From: Halopiger aswanensis
GTDB lineage: Archaea; Halobacteriota; Halobacteria; Halobacteriales; Natrialbaceae
NCBI RefSeq assembly: GCF_003610195.1
Contig: NZ_RAPO01000003.1
Location: 620,001 to 684,000, forward strand
DNA: 64,000 nt
Reading direction: 5' to 3'
Both the position numbers and the translations under genes were made by a program. The notes below the pieces were generated by a model. The model saw nothing but the letters and a program-made list of their open reading frames with translations, searched no databases and was not told the origin of the DNA. Position 1 is the stretch's first letter; each line of letters opens with the position of its first letter. Positions 44,129 to 52,613 of the stretch are shown here, piece by piece.

Positions 44129-44153
44129 CCGCGAGCGCCGTCGGCGCTCGCGG
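44129..44153. repeat. Perfect 12-bp inverted repeat with 1-bp loop
   Basis: CCGCGAGCGCCG-T-CGGCGCTCGCGG is fully self-complementary. It lies about 120 bp after the aIF-1A stop and 230 bp before the subtilase start. It may be a hairpin or cruciform-forming site, or a binding site. No T-run follows, so a terminator role is uncertain. Confidence 0.5.
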
Positions 44154-44352
44154 TGAACGGCGTCGCTCGGGTTCTTCGAACCGCTCGCTCGCCGATAGGA
44201 TACCGGTGGATCGTTTCATCGCCACCGGTCGTTGTTCGCTGAACACGTCTCCTATAGAGAGGCCTGCCCTTCCCCGACTCGAGCCCTCCTCGCGGCCGGC
44301 ACCCAACTGCGCAAATGTAACGGATCCGTCCCGAACGAAGCCAGCACAGAAA

Positions 44353-44360
44353 GCTTATCT
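44353..44360 (+). promoter_or_regulatory. TATA-like element of the subtilase gene
   Basis: GCTTATCT is centred about 27 bp before the ATG at 44384, in keeping with a leaderless mRNA. Confidence 0.45.
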
Positions 44361-44383
44361 CGTCCCTTGACTTTCCGGCTGGC

Positions 44384-45745
44384 ATGACTCTCAGTCGTCG
44401 GCAGCTCCTGCAGGGGGTCGGAGCTGGCGTTGGTACTGGGTTGCTCGGGACGACGGCCTCGAGATCGGCGTCGGCGTCGTCGACCGCTTCCGACACCCGC
44501 AGAGTGTTCGTCCACCCGCGGGACGGCCTGCTCGGGAACCTCCTCGACGTCGTCGAGGCCGTCGGCGGGACGACGGTCCTCGAGTACGACAACTTCGACT
44601 TTGTGGTCGCGGCGGTTCCCGAGAACCGACTGGACGACCTCCTTTCCGCGACCGGCGTCGCGGCCGTCGAGGAGGACGACGAGACGGGGATTCCGGACGA
44701 CTGGAACCCGTCGCTGCTCGATGTCTTGCTGCCGCCGGACCGGTCGGACTGTTCGACGCATCCGGACCAGCGGGCGTCGTGGGGCCACGAGCGAATCGGC
44801 GTCACCGACGTCGAACCGGACGGCACCGGCGTCGATATCGGCATTCTGGATACGGGGATCCAGACCGACCACTGTAGCCTCGAGGTCGCCGGCGGGCGGA
44901 ACTTCACGGCCGCCGGGCCGCCCGGCGACTACGAGGACCGCCACGGACACGGGACTCACGTCGCCGGCATCGCCGCCGCGGTGGACAACGAACTCGGCGT
45001 CGTCGGTGCGGCGCCGAACGCGAACTGCTACGCCGTGAAGGTGCTCGACGACGAGGGCCGGGGCCGGTACAGCGAACTGGTCGCCGGCATCGACTGGTGT
45101 ATCTCGAACGACGTCGAGATCATCTCGATGAGCCTCGGCGGCGAGACCGAGAGCGACACGCTCGCTGAGGCGATCGAGACCGCCCACGGGGAGGGTCACC
45201 TCCTCCTCTCCGCGGCCGGAAACGAGGGGAACCCGGGCGACGGCTCCTGCGACGCGGCGACGATGACCTACCCGGCGACCCACGAGAACGTCGTCGCTGT
45301 CGCCGCGACGGACGAGGACGACTCGCTGGCGTCCTACAGCAGCGTCGGTGCCGCCGTCGACCTGCTCGCGCCGGGGACGGACATCGTCTCGAGCGTCGCC
45401 GACAACGAGTACGCCGAGGCCAGCGGGACGAGCATGGCCTGTCCGTTCGTCACCGGCGTCGCGGCGTTGGTCTGGGAGCGCAGCGAGGCGGACGGTCCGG
45501 GCCCGAACGAGGCGGTCCGGCAGACGCTCGCAGAAACGGCGGAACCGGTCCTCGAGACCTGCGACGCGCACGGCCTCGTGGACGCTCGCGCGGCACTCGG
45601 GAAGGACGGCGCGGTCGACGACGAACCCGCCAGCGCCACAGATCAGGACGGCGAACGCGCCGGAAACCGACTCACGGCGGCGCTCGAGTGGCTCGCCGAC
45701 GCGATAACCAGTTTCCTCGAGTGGCTCCGGGGAGTGGTCCGCTAA
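44384..45745 (+). CDS. Exported subtilisin-like serine protease
   Basis: A 453-residue S8-family protease with a twin-arginine signal (TLSRRQLLQGVGAGVG), so it is exported folded. An inhibitor-I9-like propeptide fits residues about 38-95. The catalytic triad is Asp156 (LDTGIQTD), His192 (HGHGTHVAGI) and Ser350 (GTSMACPFVTG), with the oxyanion Asn280 (SAAGNEGN). Several Cys are present (123, 164, 215, 239, 289, 353) and could form disulfides. The C-terminus lacks the PPC domain of many halolysins and instead ends in an amphipathic helix (LTAALEWLADAITSFLEWL). Confidence 0.93.
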   Translation: MTLSRRQLLQGVGAGVGTGLLGTTASRSASASSTASDTRRVFVHPRDGLLGNLLDVVEAVGGTTVLEYDNFDFVVAAVPENRLDDLLSATGVAAVEEDDETGIPDDWNPSLLDVLLPPDRSDCSTHPDQRASWGHERIGVTDVEPDGTGVDIGILDTGIQTDHCSLEVAGGRNFTAAGPPGDYEDRHGHGTHVAGIAAAVDNELGVVGAAPNANCYAVKVLDDEGRGRYSELVAGIDWCISNDVEIISMSLGGETESDTLAEAIETAHGEGHLLLSAAGNEGNPGDGSCDAATMTYPATHENVVAVAATDEDDSLASYSSVGAAVDLLAPGTDIVSSVADNEYAEASGTSMACPFVTGVAALVWERSEADGPGPNEAVRQTLAETAEPVLETCDAHGLVDARAALGKDGAVDDEPASATDQDGERAGNRLTAALEWLADAITSFLEWLRGVVR

Positions 45746-45787
45746 GAGTCTGCGAACGCAGCCGCATTGGGAGTTCGACGCGATCGA

Positions 45788-46900
45788 CTACAGTCCGGCG
45801 ACGTCCTCGATCGCGTCGGTCAGTTCCTTGATCGACTCGAGGTCGTGTTCGCCCATGTGGCCGATGCGGAACGTCTGCTCGCCGAGTTGGGAGCCGTAGC
45901 CGTTCGAGAAAACGAAGTCGTACTCCTCGCTGACGGCCTCGATCGTCTCGGCGACGTTGATCCCCTGGGTGTTCTCGATACAGGAGACCGTCTGGGACTC
46001 GTAGCCCTCCTCGGGGAACATATCGAAGTGTTCGCGGGCCCACTCGCGGGTGTACTCGGCCATCTCGCGGTGGCGCTCGTCGCGGGCGTCGTGGCCTTCC
46101 TCGAGCATGTGTTTCATCTGCTTGCGGTAGGCGAGCATGATCGGGATGGCGGGCGTCGAGTGGGTCTGGCCCTTCCGGTCGTAGTAGTCGAGGGTGCGCT
46201 GGAAGCCGCCGTACCACGACGCCGAATCCTTCTCGAGTTCCCGTTCGTAGGCCTCGTCGCTGACCACGCAGACGGCCAGTCCCGGCGGCATGGCGAAGGC
46301 CTTCTGTGTCGAGGCGAAGATGACGTCGATGTTGTGCTCGTCGATGTCGACGTTGTCGCCGCCCAGCGCGGAGACGGCGTCGACGACGAAGTAGGTGTCC
46401 GGGTACTCGGCGACGACGTCGCCGATCTCCTCGATCGGATTGCGGACGCCGGTCGAGGACTCGTTCATCACGGTCGCGACGACGTCGTAGTGCTTGTCGC
46501 TGTTCTCGAGTTCCGCGCGGATGTCTTCGGGTTTGATCGCCTGGCCCCACTCGTACTCGAGTCGGTCGACGGTCTTGCCCAGCCGCTCGGCGACGTTGGC
46601 GTGGCGCTCGCTGAAGCTGCCGCAGGTCGGGACGAGGATGTTCTCGTCGACGAGGTTGAGCGTCGAGGCCTCCCAGAACTCGGTGCCCGAGGCGGTGAGG
46701 ATGATGACCTCGTTGTCGGTGCCGAGGAACTCCTTCGTGTCCTCGACGATGGTCGTATAGAGGTCGGTCATGCGGTCCATCCGATGGCCGAACATCGGCT
46801 GGCTCATCTCCTCGATGACGTCCTCGCGCACTTCGGTCGGACCGGGGATGTACAGCGTCTTGTCGGGGTAGTCGTCGGTATACTCGCGTTTCTCGGTCAC
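45788..46900 (-). CDS. Class V aminotransferase (alanine-glyoxylate/serine-pyruvate type)
   Basis: A 370-residue PLP-dependent aminotransferase. The N-terminal signature YIPGPTEVREDVIEEMSQPMFGHR is typical of alanine-glyoxylate/serine-pyruvate aminotransferases. The cofactor Asp lies in YFVVDAVSALGG, and the Schiff-base Lys in ASTQKAFAMPPG. The reaction is transfer between a small amino acid (Ser or Ala) and glyoxylate or pyruvate; which pair is used cannot be decided. I start at the GTG at 46900 (giving MTEKREYTDDYPDK) because AGGTGG precedes it; a GTG three codons upstream is also possible. Confidence 0.9.
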   Translation of the reverse strand: MTEKREYTDDYPDKTLYIPGPTEVREDVIEEMSQPMFGHRMDRMTDLYTTIVEDTKEFLGTDNEVIILTASGTEFWEASTLNLVDENILVPTCGSFSERHANVAERLGKTVDRLEYEWGQAIKPEDIRAELENSDKHYDVVATVMNESSTGVRNPIEEIGDVVAEYPDTYFVVDAVSALGGDNVDIDEHNIDVIFASTQKAFAMPPGLAVCVVSDEAYERELEKDSASWYGGFQRTLDYYDRKGQTHSTPAIPIMLAYRKQMKHMLEEGHDARDERHREMAEYTREWAREHFDMFPEEGYESQTVSCIENTQGINVAETIEAVSEEYDFVFSNGYGSQLGEQTFRIGHMGEHDLESIKELTDAIEDVAGL

Positions 46901-47028
46901 GGAAACCACCTGAGTACGGCTTACTGCGTCACCCGATGGTATGGTACTTTTGATGCCGTGTCGAAATCGAGTTGTCCGTCAGGGCGTCGTCGCTGCGCTC
47001 GAGCCGCTGCGCATTCGGCGTCTATCGA

Positions 47029-47056
47029 TCGGTTAGACGGCGTTTCCGATAACCGA
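47029..47056 (-). terminator. Hairpin downstream of the cupredoxin gene
   Basis: TCGGTTA and TAACCGA are perfect 7-bp arms around a 14-base loop. They lie about 120 bases after the stop of the leftward cupredoxin gene at 47177. This may mark transcript end or be a protein site between the two leftward genes; no T-run follows. Confidence 0.25.
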
Positions 47057-47176
47057 CCCATTCAGTTCGGTCGCGGGGAACGGGCGGCGACGAGAGTGCG
47101 GCCGCTACCCGACGGTAGGCCAGCGGAAAACCGCGAGAAACGGTAACGGAATCGAAGCGGTGTCGCGGTCGCGTCG

Positions 47177-47680
47177 TTATTCGACCTGGATCTCGCCGAC
47201 CATCTGCGACTCGTGGGGTCGGCAGACGTACTCGACGATCTCGCTGGTGGCTTCGAACTCGATCATCTGGCTGTCGCCGGGCTCTTCCTCGTTGGTCGTC
47301 TCGGTCTCGTAGTCCTCGACGACCTCGCCGCTGTCGTTGCGGAGTTCGATGTTGTGAGTGCCGCCGTCGCCCTGTGGCCAGCCGATCGTGTAGGTCTCGC
47401 CCTCCGTGAGAATCAGCGTCGGGTTGGACGCGTCCGCGATGCTGTCCGGAGCGATACCGGTCCATTCGGTCGTCTGGGCGTCGAGTTCGATGGTCGTGCC
47501 CGGCTCGATCTCGGTGCCGTCGGAGCCGCCACCGTTGCCGCTGTCGTCGCCGTTGCCACCGTCTTCGCCGTTACCGTTGCCGTTACCGCCACCGCCACAG
47601 CCGGCGACGAGCGCCGTCGTTGCTGCTGCGCCGGTTACCTTGAGCGCTTTTCGGCGGGAAACCGCGTTCTCTCGTGTCAT
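47177..47680 (-). CDS. Cupredoxin (halocyanin/plastocyanin-like) lipoprotein
   Basis: A 167-residue blue-copper-type protein. The signal carries a twin Arg (SRRKALKVTG, 9-10) and a lipobox ending at Cys28 (LVAGC), so it is TAT-exported and lipid-anchored. A Gly/Asn-rich linker (28-52) precedes the cupredoxin domain. Copper ligands fit His in GGTHNIEL and the C-terminal cluster EYVCRPHESQM (Cys, His, Met). It should carry electrons on the outside of the membrane. The ATG at 47680 is supported by a TATA element (TTTTATG) 27 bp upstream; a longer start would cover that promoter. Confidence 0.9.
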   Translation of the reverse strand: MTRENAVSRRKALKVTGAAATTALVAGCGGGGNGNGNGEDGGNGDDSGNGGGSDGTEIEPGTTIELDAQTTEWTGIAPDSIADASNPTLILTEGETYTIGWPQGDGGTHNIELRNDSGEVVEDYETETTNEEEPGDSQMIEFEATSEIVEYVCRPHESQMVGEIQVE

Positions 47681-47703
47681 CACTCCAGGGTTAGGGCTGG
47701 CCA

Positions 47704-47710
47704 CATAAAA
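47704..47710 (-). promoter_or_regulatory. TATA element of the cupredoxin gene
   Basis: TTTTATG on the minus strand, centred 27 bp before the ATG at 47680. Confidence 0.5.
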
Positions 47711-47849
47711 ATGGACACCCTCTTCCCCTACAAAGTTATGCACTCACATACCACAACTGTCGAAATCGAACGGCACCAGATACCTTTTTATCGACTCGAT
47801 CGGCGTCGCCCGATCCCCGGCACGGTCGACCGGGAGTGGTGCCGATCAG

Positions 47850-49082
47850 TTACTCCGTCGTCTCGTGATCGCGGCCGAACCGCGTTCCCGGCTCGAGCGA
47901 GAGTTTGAGGAAGATCGGGACGGTGACGACGGCGATCGCGATCTCGAGGCCGCCGACGGCGAGAAACGCGAGGCCGTAGCCGTAGTTGCTGGCAACGGTG
48001 CCGCCGATGAGATAGCCGCCGAGGAAGCCGAGGCTGCCGGCGAGGTTGAAACCGGCCATCGCGAGGCCGCGTTCGCTCTCGTCGGCGAGATCGGTGACCA
48101 GCGCCATCGTCGTCGGCGACACCAGCGCGCCGAGGACGCCGATGCCGACCATTCCGACGGCCGCCGTCGCCACCGACGGCGCGGCGCTGACCGCGAGGAT
48201 GCCGACGCCGTAGCAGATCGAGCCGACCACGATCGGAATCGTCCGGCCGATTCGATCCGACAGCGCGCCCATCGGATACTGCAGGAGCGCGAAGGGCGCG
48301 AAGAAACACGCAAGCAGGAGGCCGGTCGTCCCGGCGTCGACGCCGAAGACGTCCTGGAAGTACAGCGTCCCGACGAGCGCGAAGAAGCCGGCGGTCATGC
48401 GGTCGACGAACCCGAACGCGTAGGGAATCGACAGCGTCGGCTGGCGGCGCACCCCCTCGAGCAGCGCGCGGGCGGTCCGCTTCTGTGTCGGCGTGCGGTC
48501 CTCGATCGTCGAGACGACCGCTCCGACGACGACGAGCAGGCCGGCGGCGACGACCAGCGGCGCGAGCGGATTGACTTCGGTCAGTTGGCCGCCGACCGGC
48601 GCCCCGATCGCGGCCCCGAGCCCGATGGCGATTCCCGCCGCGCCCATGTTCCGGCCGTGGCCGCCCTCCAAATCCATCAGCATGGTCATCGTCAGCGAGA
48701 ACGCGCCGATGGTCATCGCACCCTGAAAGAGCCGCAGGAGGAGCACGCCCTCGAAGGAGATCGAGCCGATCGCGGGCACCGCGGCCAGCGACGCGTAGCC
48801 GACGGCCCCGGCCAGCGCCCCGGCGACGATAAACGGCGTCCGCCGGCCGGTCACGTCGCTCGCGACGCCCCAGACGCCGACGAAGGCGACGTAGGCGGCG
48901 AACTCCGCGACGAGGAACCACATGCTCGCGTCCAGCGGCGTCGCCGCGAACGCCGAGGTGGACGCGTCGGCGCCTAACGTCTCGACGAGCGTCGCGACCC
49001 CCGGATAGAGCAACAGCTGGGAGAACAGCACGGCGAACACGACCGCGGCGAGTACCAGCCGGTCCCGATCGCTCGAGTGCAC
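47850..49082 (-). CDS. Major facilitator superfamily transporter
   Basis: A 410-residue transporter with about 12 membrane segments in two halves joined by a charged loop (EDRTPTQKRTARALLEGVRRQP, about 198-220). The MFS loop 2-3 motif is present as GVASDVTGRRTPF, and its repeat in the second half is GALSDRIGRTIP. The closest general pattern is the drug/sugar efflux type (DHA). The substrate is unknown. Translation starts at GTG (HSSDRDRLVLAAV). hisA lies 73 bp upstream on the same strand, so read-through is possible. Confidence 0.88.
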   Translation of the reverse strand: MHSSDRDRLVLAAVVFAVLFSQLLLYPGVATLVETLGADASTSAFAATPLDASMWFLVAEFAAYVAFVGVWGVASDVTGRRTPFIVAGALAGAVGYASLAAVPAIGSISFEGVLLLRLFQGAMTIGAFSLTMTMLMDLEGGHGRNMGAAGIAIGLGAAIGAPVGGQLTEVNPLAPLVVAAGLLVVVGAVVSTIEDRTPTQKRTARALLEGVRRQPTLSIPYAFGFVDRMTAGFFALVGTLYFQDVFGVDAGTTGLLLACFFAPFALLQYPMGALSDRIGRTIPIVVGSICYGVGILAVSAAPSVATAAVGMVGIGVLGALVSPTTMALVTDLADESERGLAMAGFNLAGSLGFLGGYLIGGTVASNYGYGLAFLAVGGLEIAIAVVTVPIFLKLSLEPGTRFGRDHETTE

Positions 49083-49154
49083 GGCCGCCCCTACGTACTA
49101 CGGGCCCATCAAGGCGTCTGTCCCGGACGATAGCGGTAGCGCGGGCCGCCCGGT

Positions 49155-49913
49155 TCAGTCGTCGCCGTCGCCGTTGCCGACCGCCGCCTGCGCCGCCTCG
49201 AGCGTGAAGTTCCCTTCGTAGAGCGCGCTGCCGACGACCACCGCCGCCGCACCGGCATCCGCGAGCGCGCGGACGTCCTCGAGCGTCGCCACGCCGCCGC
49301 TGGCGATCACCGGGATGTCGGTCGCCGCGACGAGGTCTCGGACGGGCTCGGTCGCGACGCCCTCGAGTTGGCCCTCGACGTCGACGTTCGTGAACAAGAT
49401 TGCGGCGGCGCCCAGATCCTCGTAGCGCTCGGCGGCTTCGACGGGTGAGACGCCGGCGCCTTCGGTCCAGCCCTCGACGACGACCTCGCCGTCTTTCGCG
49501 TCGAGACTGACGACGACGCTGTCCGGATATTCGTCTCTGATCTCGCGAACGATTTCGGGGTTCTCGACGGCCGCGGTGCCGAGGATGACCCGGTCGACTC
49601 CGCGCTCGAGCAGGTCGGAGGCGTCCTCGACGGTTCGAATCCCGCCGCCCAATTGGGTGGGCACGTCGACGGCCTCGAGCACCCCCTCGATCGCGTCGGC
49701 GTTCGCGCGCTCGCCCTCGAACGCACCGTCCAGATCGACGAGGTGCAGCGACTCCGCGCCGGCGTCGATCCACCGCCGGGCGGCCTCGACGGGGTCGCCG
49801 TAGGTCTTCTCGGTGCCGCGCTCGCCCTGAACGAGTTGGACGACCTCGCCGTCCTGGATGTCGACGGCGGGGATGACCTCGAACTCGGCGCCGGACTCGA
49901 ACTGATCGTGCAT
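49155..49913 (-). CDS. hisA: Phosphoribosylformimino-5-aminoimidazole carboxamide ribotide isomerase
   Basis: A 252-residue TIM-barrel isomerase of histidine biosynthesis (ProFAR to PRFAR). Catalytic Asp residues lie in VIPAVDIQDGEVVQL (first half) and LFTNVDVEGQLEGV (second half). The phosphate-binding loops are LGGGIRTVED and ASGGVATLED. Length and motifs are standard. The ATG at 49913 begins ten residues ahead of the core. It faces away from the SLC13-type carrier gene across a 173-bp spacer. Confidence 0.94.
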   Translation of the reverse strand: MHDQFESGAEFEVIPAVDIQDGEVVQLVQGERGTEKTYGDPVEAARRWIDAGAESLHLVDLDGAFEGERANADAIEGVLEAVDVPTQLGGGIRTVEDASDLLERGVDRVILGTAAVENPEIVREIRDEYPDSVVVSLDAKDGEVVVEGWTEGAGVSPVEAAERYEDLGAAAILFTNVDVEGQLEGVATEPVRDLVAATDIPVIASGGVATLEDVRALADAGAAAVVVGSALYEGNFTLEAAQAAVGNGDGDD

Positions 49914-50086
49914 ACCCGTGTGGGCGCGCCCGACTCGAGTAAAGGCGACGGTTCCGACCGCCGCGTCGCCGCCGGGCCGCTGGTTCCGACCGCCTGTCGG
50001 CGCCGATGGTCGTCATCGGTCCGTTACAGTTCGCTTTCCTTGCGGAGTTATTACATATTCGCTCGGTGTGGTTCCCACTACGAACG

Positions 50087-51937
50087 ATGGTGGGGCTCGC
50101 GCCGCTGGTTCAGGAGTCGGCGGCTCAACCCGCGTTGACGACCGACATTCTCGTCGTGTTCGGCGTCGTTCTCCTCGCGCTCGTGCTCTTTCTCACCGAG
50201 CGCCTCCCGATCGACGTCACCGCAATCTTGCTGATCGTCGTGTTGGTCGTCTTGGAGCCGTGGACCGGCATCGATCCCGCGACGGGTATCTCCGGGTTCG
50301 CAAACGAGGCCACGATCACCGTCCTCGCGATGCTCATCCTGAGCGGCGGCATCAGCCGAACGGGGCTCGTCCAGGAACTCGGCCGGCGAATGGCCGCGTT
50401 CGCGGGCACCAGCATTCGGAAGCAGTTGTTCGCGACCGTCGCCGCGACCAGCCCCGTCTCCGGCTTTCTCAACAACACGCCGGTCGTCGCCCTGCTGGTG
50501 CCGGTCGTCACCGACGTCGCCAACCGGGGCAACACCTCCCCGTCGAAGCTGCTGATCCCGCTGTCGTACGCCTCGCAGATGGGCGGGATGCTTACGCTCA
50601 TCGGGACCTCGACCAACATCCTCGCCAGCGACGTTAGCGGTCGGCTCGGGAGCCAGTACCCCGAACTCCACCGGTTCTCGATGTTCGAGTTCACCCAACT
50701 CGGCGCCGTCGTCGTCGTCGTCGGCTCGCTCTACCTGATCTTCGTCGGCCACTACCTCCTCCCCGAGCGCGTCCCGCCGCGCGCGGACTACCTCGAGGAG
50801 TACGAGGTGGGGAACTACGTCGCCGACGTGGCCGTCGTCCCGGGCTCGCCGCTGGTCGGCGAGACGGTCGGCGACGCCGTCGAGTTGCTCGCCTCCGACG
50901 TCGACATCGTGCAGGTCGTCCGCGACGAGGATCACTCGATCGCGCCGCGACGGGAGACCCGGCTGCACGAGGGCGACGTCCTCGTCGTTCGCACGAACCG
51001 GGACGCGATCACGGCGCTCGAGGACGCCGCGGGGATCGAGCTGGTCGGGTTCCCGCGGTCGGATACGGACCTCTCGACCGACGAGGGAATCATCACCGAA
51101 ATCGTCGTCTCGCTGGATTCGCGGCTGGTCGGCGAACGGCTCGATCCCGAGGGGTTCCGCGAGGAGTTCAACGCCGCCGTCCTCGGCCTGCGACATCACG
51201 GCGAACTCATCGCCGAGCGCATCGTCGGGACCCGCCTCGACGTCGGCGACACGTTACTGGTGCAGGCGCCACCTGAGACGCTCGATCGGCTCTCCCGCCG
51301 GGACGACGTGATCGTCGCCCGGGAACCGCCCCGCTCCGAGTACCGCGCCGACAAGGCGCCGATCGCCGTCGCCATCATGGTCGGGGTCGTCGCCGTCGCC
51401 GCCCTCGAGATCTATCCGATCCTGATCTCGGCGCTCGCGGGCGTGGTCGCGATGATCGCCACGGGCGTCTTAGAGCCCAACGAACTGTACGACGCCGTCG
51501 AGTGGGACATCATCTTCCTGCTGGCGGGCGTGATCCCGCTGGGGATCGCTTTAGAGCAGTCCGGTGCGGCGGCGTACCTCGCCTTCCTCGTCGTGCAGTC
51601 TGCGGGCTTTCTACCGACGATCGTCGTGCTCTGGCTGTTTTACATCCTTACGGGGCTGCTCACGGAGGTCATCAGCAACAACGCCAGCGTCGTCCTCCTG
51701 ATCCCGGTCGCGGCGGCCGCGGCGGCGGGGATCGGTGCGAACCCGTTCGCGTTCGTGCTGGCGGTGACCTTCGCCGCCAGCACGGCCTTTCTGGGCCCGA
51801 TCGGCTACCAGACGAACCTATTCGTCTACGGACCCGGCGGCTACCGGTTCAGCGACTACTTCCGGATCGGCGCGCCGCTCCAGTTGATACTGTCGGTGGT
51901 GACCGTGCTCGGGATCGCGTTCTTCTGGGGCGTCTGA
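50087..51937 (+). CDS. SLC13/DASS-type transporter with two TrkA-C domains
   Basis: A 616-residue ion-coupled anion carrier. The N-terminal membrane half (about 15-210) includes MLILSGGISRTGL, SGFLNNTPVVALL and SQMGGMLTLIGTSTNIL. Two soluble RCK_C/TrkA-C domains follow (about 230-310 and 325-405), and then a second membrane half with ILTGLLTEVISNNASVVLLIP and FLGPIGYQTNLFVYG. This layout matches YbiR/SLC13-type carriers for sulfate, dicarboxylates or similar anions; the TrkA-C domains may bind a nucleotide or ligand for gating. The ATG at 50087 is preferred to one 27 codons upstream. A TATA-like TTACATATTC lies at about 50050-50059. Confidence 0.87.
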   Translation: MVGLAPLVQESAAQPALTTDILVVFGVVLLALVLFLTERLPIDVTAILLIVVLVVLEPWTGIDPATGISGFANEATITVLAMLILSGGISRTGLVQELGRRMAAFAGTSIRKQLFATVAATSPVSGFLNNTPVVALLVPVVTDVANRGNTSPSKLLIPLSYASQMGGMLTLIGTSTNILASDVSGRLGSQYPELHRFSMFEFTQLGAVVVVVGSLYLIFVGHYLLPERVPPRADYLEEYEVGNYVADVAVVPGSPLVGETVGDAVELLASDVDIVQVVRDEDHSIAPRRETRLHEGDVLVVRTNRDAITALEDAAGIELVGFPRSDTDLSTDEGIITEIVVSLDSRLVGERLDPEGFREEFNAAVLGLRHHGELIAERIVGTRLDVGDTLLVQAPPETLDRLSRRDDVIVAREPPRSEYRADKAPIAVAIMVGVVAVAALEIYPILISALAGVVAMIATGVLEPNELYDAVEWDIIFLLAGVIPLGIALEQSGAAAYLAFLVVQSAGFLPTIVVLWLFYILTGLLTEVISNNASVVLLIPVAAAAAAGIGANPFAFVLAVTFAASTAFLGPIGYQTNLFVYGPGGYRFSDYFRIGAPLQLILSVVTVLGIAFFWGV

Positions 51938-51952
51938 CGTCGATTCCCCAAA

Positions 51953-51959
51953 GTAATTT
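51953..51959 (+). promoter_or_regulatory. TATA-like element before the 25-codon mini-ORF
   Basis: GTAATTT is centred 30 bp before the ATG at 51986, giving a transcript start at about the mini-ORF start codon. Confidence 0.4.
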
Positions 51960-51985
51960 CACACGCTGCGCTAAACTACTGGTAG

Positions 51986-52063
51986 ATGCTGAGTTCCCGT
52001 CAGGATCGCGTTCGAACCTACCTGGACACCGCGACCGCGCTGGTGGAGGTGGCCGAACGATGA
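51986..52063 (+). CDS. 25-residue mini-ORF overlapping the next gene (ATGA)
   Basis: An open frame of 25 codons starting MLSSRQDRVRTYLDTA and ending VEVAER. It is predicted to be leaderless. Its TGA overlaps the ATG of the next gene as ATGA, which is the classic arrangement for translational coupling. The peptide could form one amphipathic helix. It may be a genuine small protein or a leader controlling the coiled-coil membrane protein. No homologue is known to me. Confidence 0.4.
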   Translation: MLSSRQDRVRTYLDTATALVEVAER

Positions 52064-52452
52064 ATCCGAGTCGTATCGACGCGATCATCGATCTCGCCTA
52101 CGGCGTCCTGATTTTCGTCTCGGTCGTGCTGATCGTCATCGAGGGCACGCGGGTCGGGGTCGCGCTCGGGTTGGGCGTTCTCGTCTCGTACGCCTTACAC
52201 GTCATCTGGAAGATGGCGCGTTTCGACCCCGAGTGGATGACGAGGGAAGTCGAAGAGACGGTCGAAGAAGCCGTCGAACAGACGATCGGCGAGCAGGTCG
52301 GCGCGGTCCAAGACCAGATCGAGACCGTCGACGAGCGTATCGATCGCCGGCCCCGCGAAGACGAGATCGAGGACCTCCTCGAGGAGACGGTCGCCGACGA
52401 TGCGACCGACGACGCGGCGGGCGGGGACGGCGCCGAAAGGTCTGGTCGATAA
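52060..52452 (+). CDS. Membrane protein with coiled-coil tail
   Basis: A 130-residue protein. Two hydrophobic segments (about 8-26 and 29-47) form a hairpin at the N-terminus. A long charged helix with heptad-like EEVEEAVEQ and QDQIETVDERID repeats follows (about 60-110) and then a Gly/Asp tail. It likely oligomerises at the membrane. A GGAGGT Shine-Dalgarno sequence at 52045-52050, inside the preceding mini-ORF, lies 9 bases before the ATG. The function is unknown. Confidence 0.68.
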   Translation: MNPSRIDAIIDLAYGVLIFVSVVLIVIEGTRVGVALGLGVLVSYALHVIWKMARFDPEWMTREVEETVEEAVEQTIGEQVGAVQDQIETVDERIDRRPREDEIEDLLEETVADDATDDAAGGDGAERSGR

Positions 52453-52613
52453 CCCCCCGGTTCCGATCTCGGTCCCGGTCGGGGCAGGTTCTGGCTCTGA
52501 CTCGGGCCCCTCACGCAACGGACCCGAACTCGAGTTCTCGTCCACCGGTCCACGCGACCGAGAGAGCACAACGAATATCCGAATCCGCGTAAAATCGCAT
52601 AGCAGATCTCAGT

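Larger units (their letters stand above)
44007..44383. other. Intergenic region before the subtilase gene
   Basis: No gene is seen in these 377 bases. They contain short words such as CTGCGCTC and CACTGCGTTCATTC that recur in haloarchaeal non-coding DNA. There is a perfect 12-bp stem hairpin at 44129-44153, an IR-like ACCGGTGG...CCACCGGT around 44203-44229, and the subtilase TATA element at the right end. Confidence 0.45.

Noticed and set aside
46901-46909. An alternative aminotransferase start three codons upstream (GTG at 46909)
   Set aside because: An AGGTGG stretch suits the GTG at 46900 better, and the shorter form matches the usual N-terminus; the difference does not affect function.
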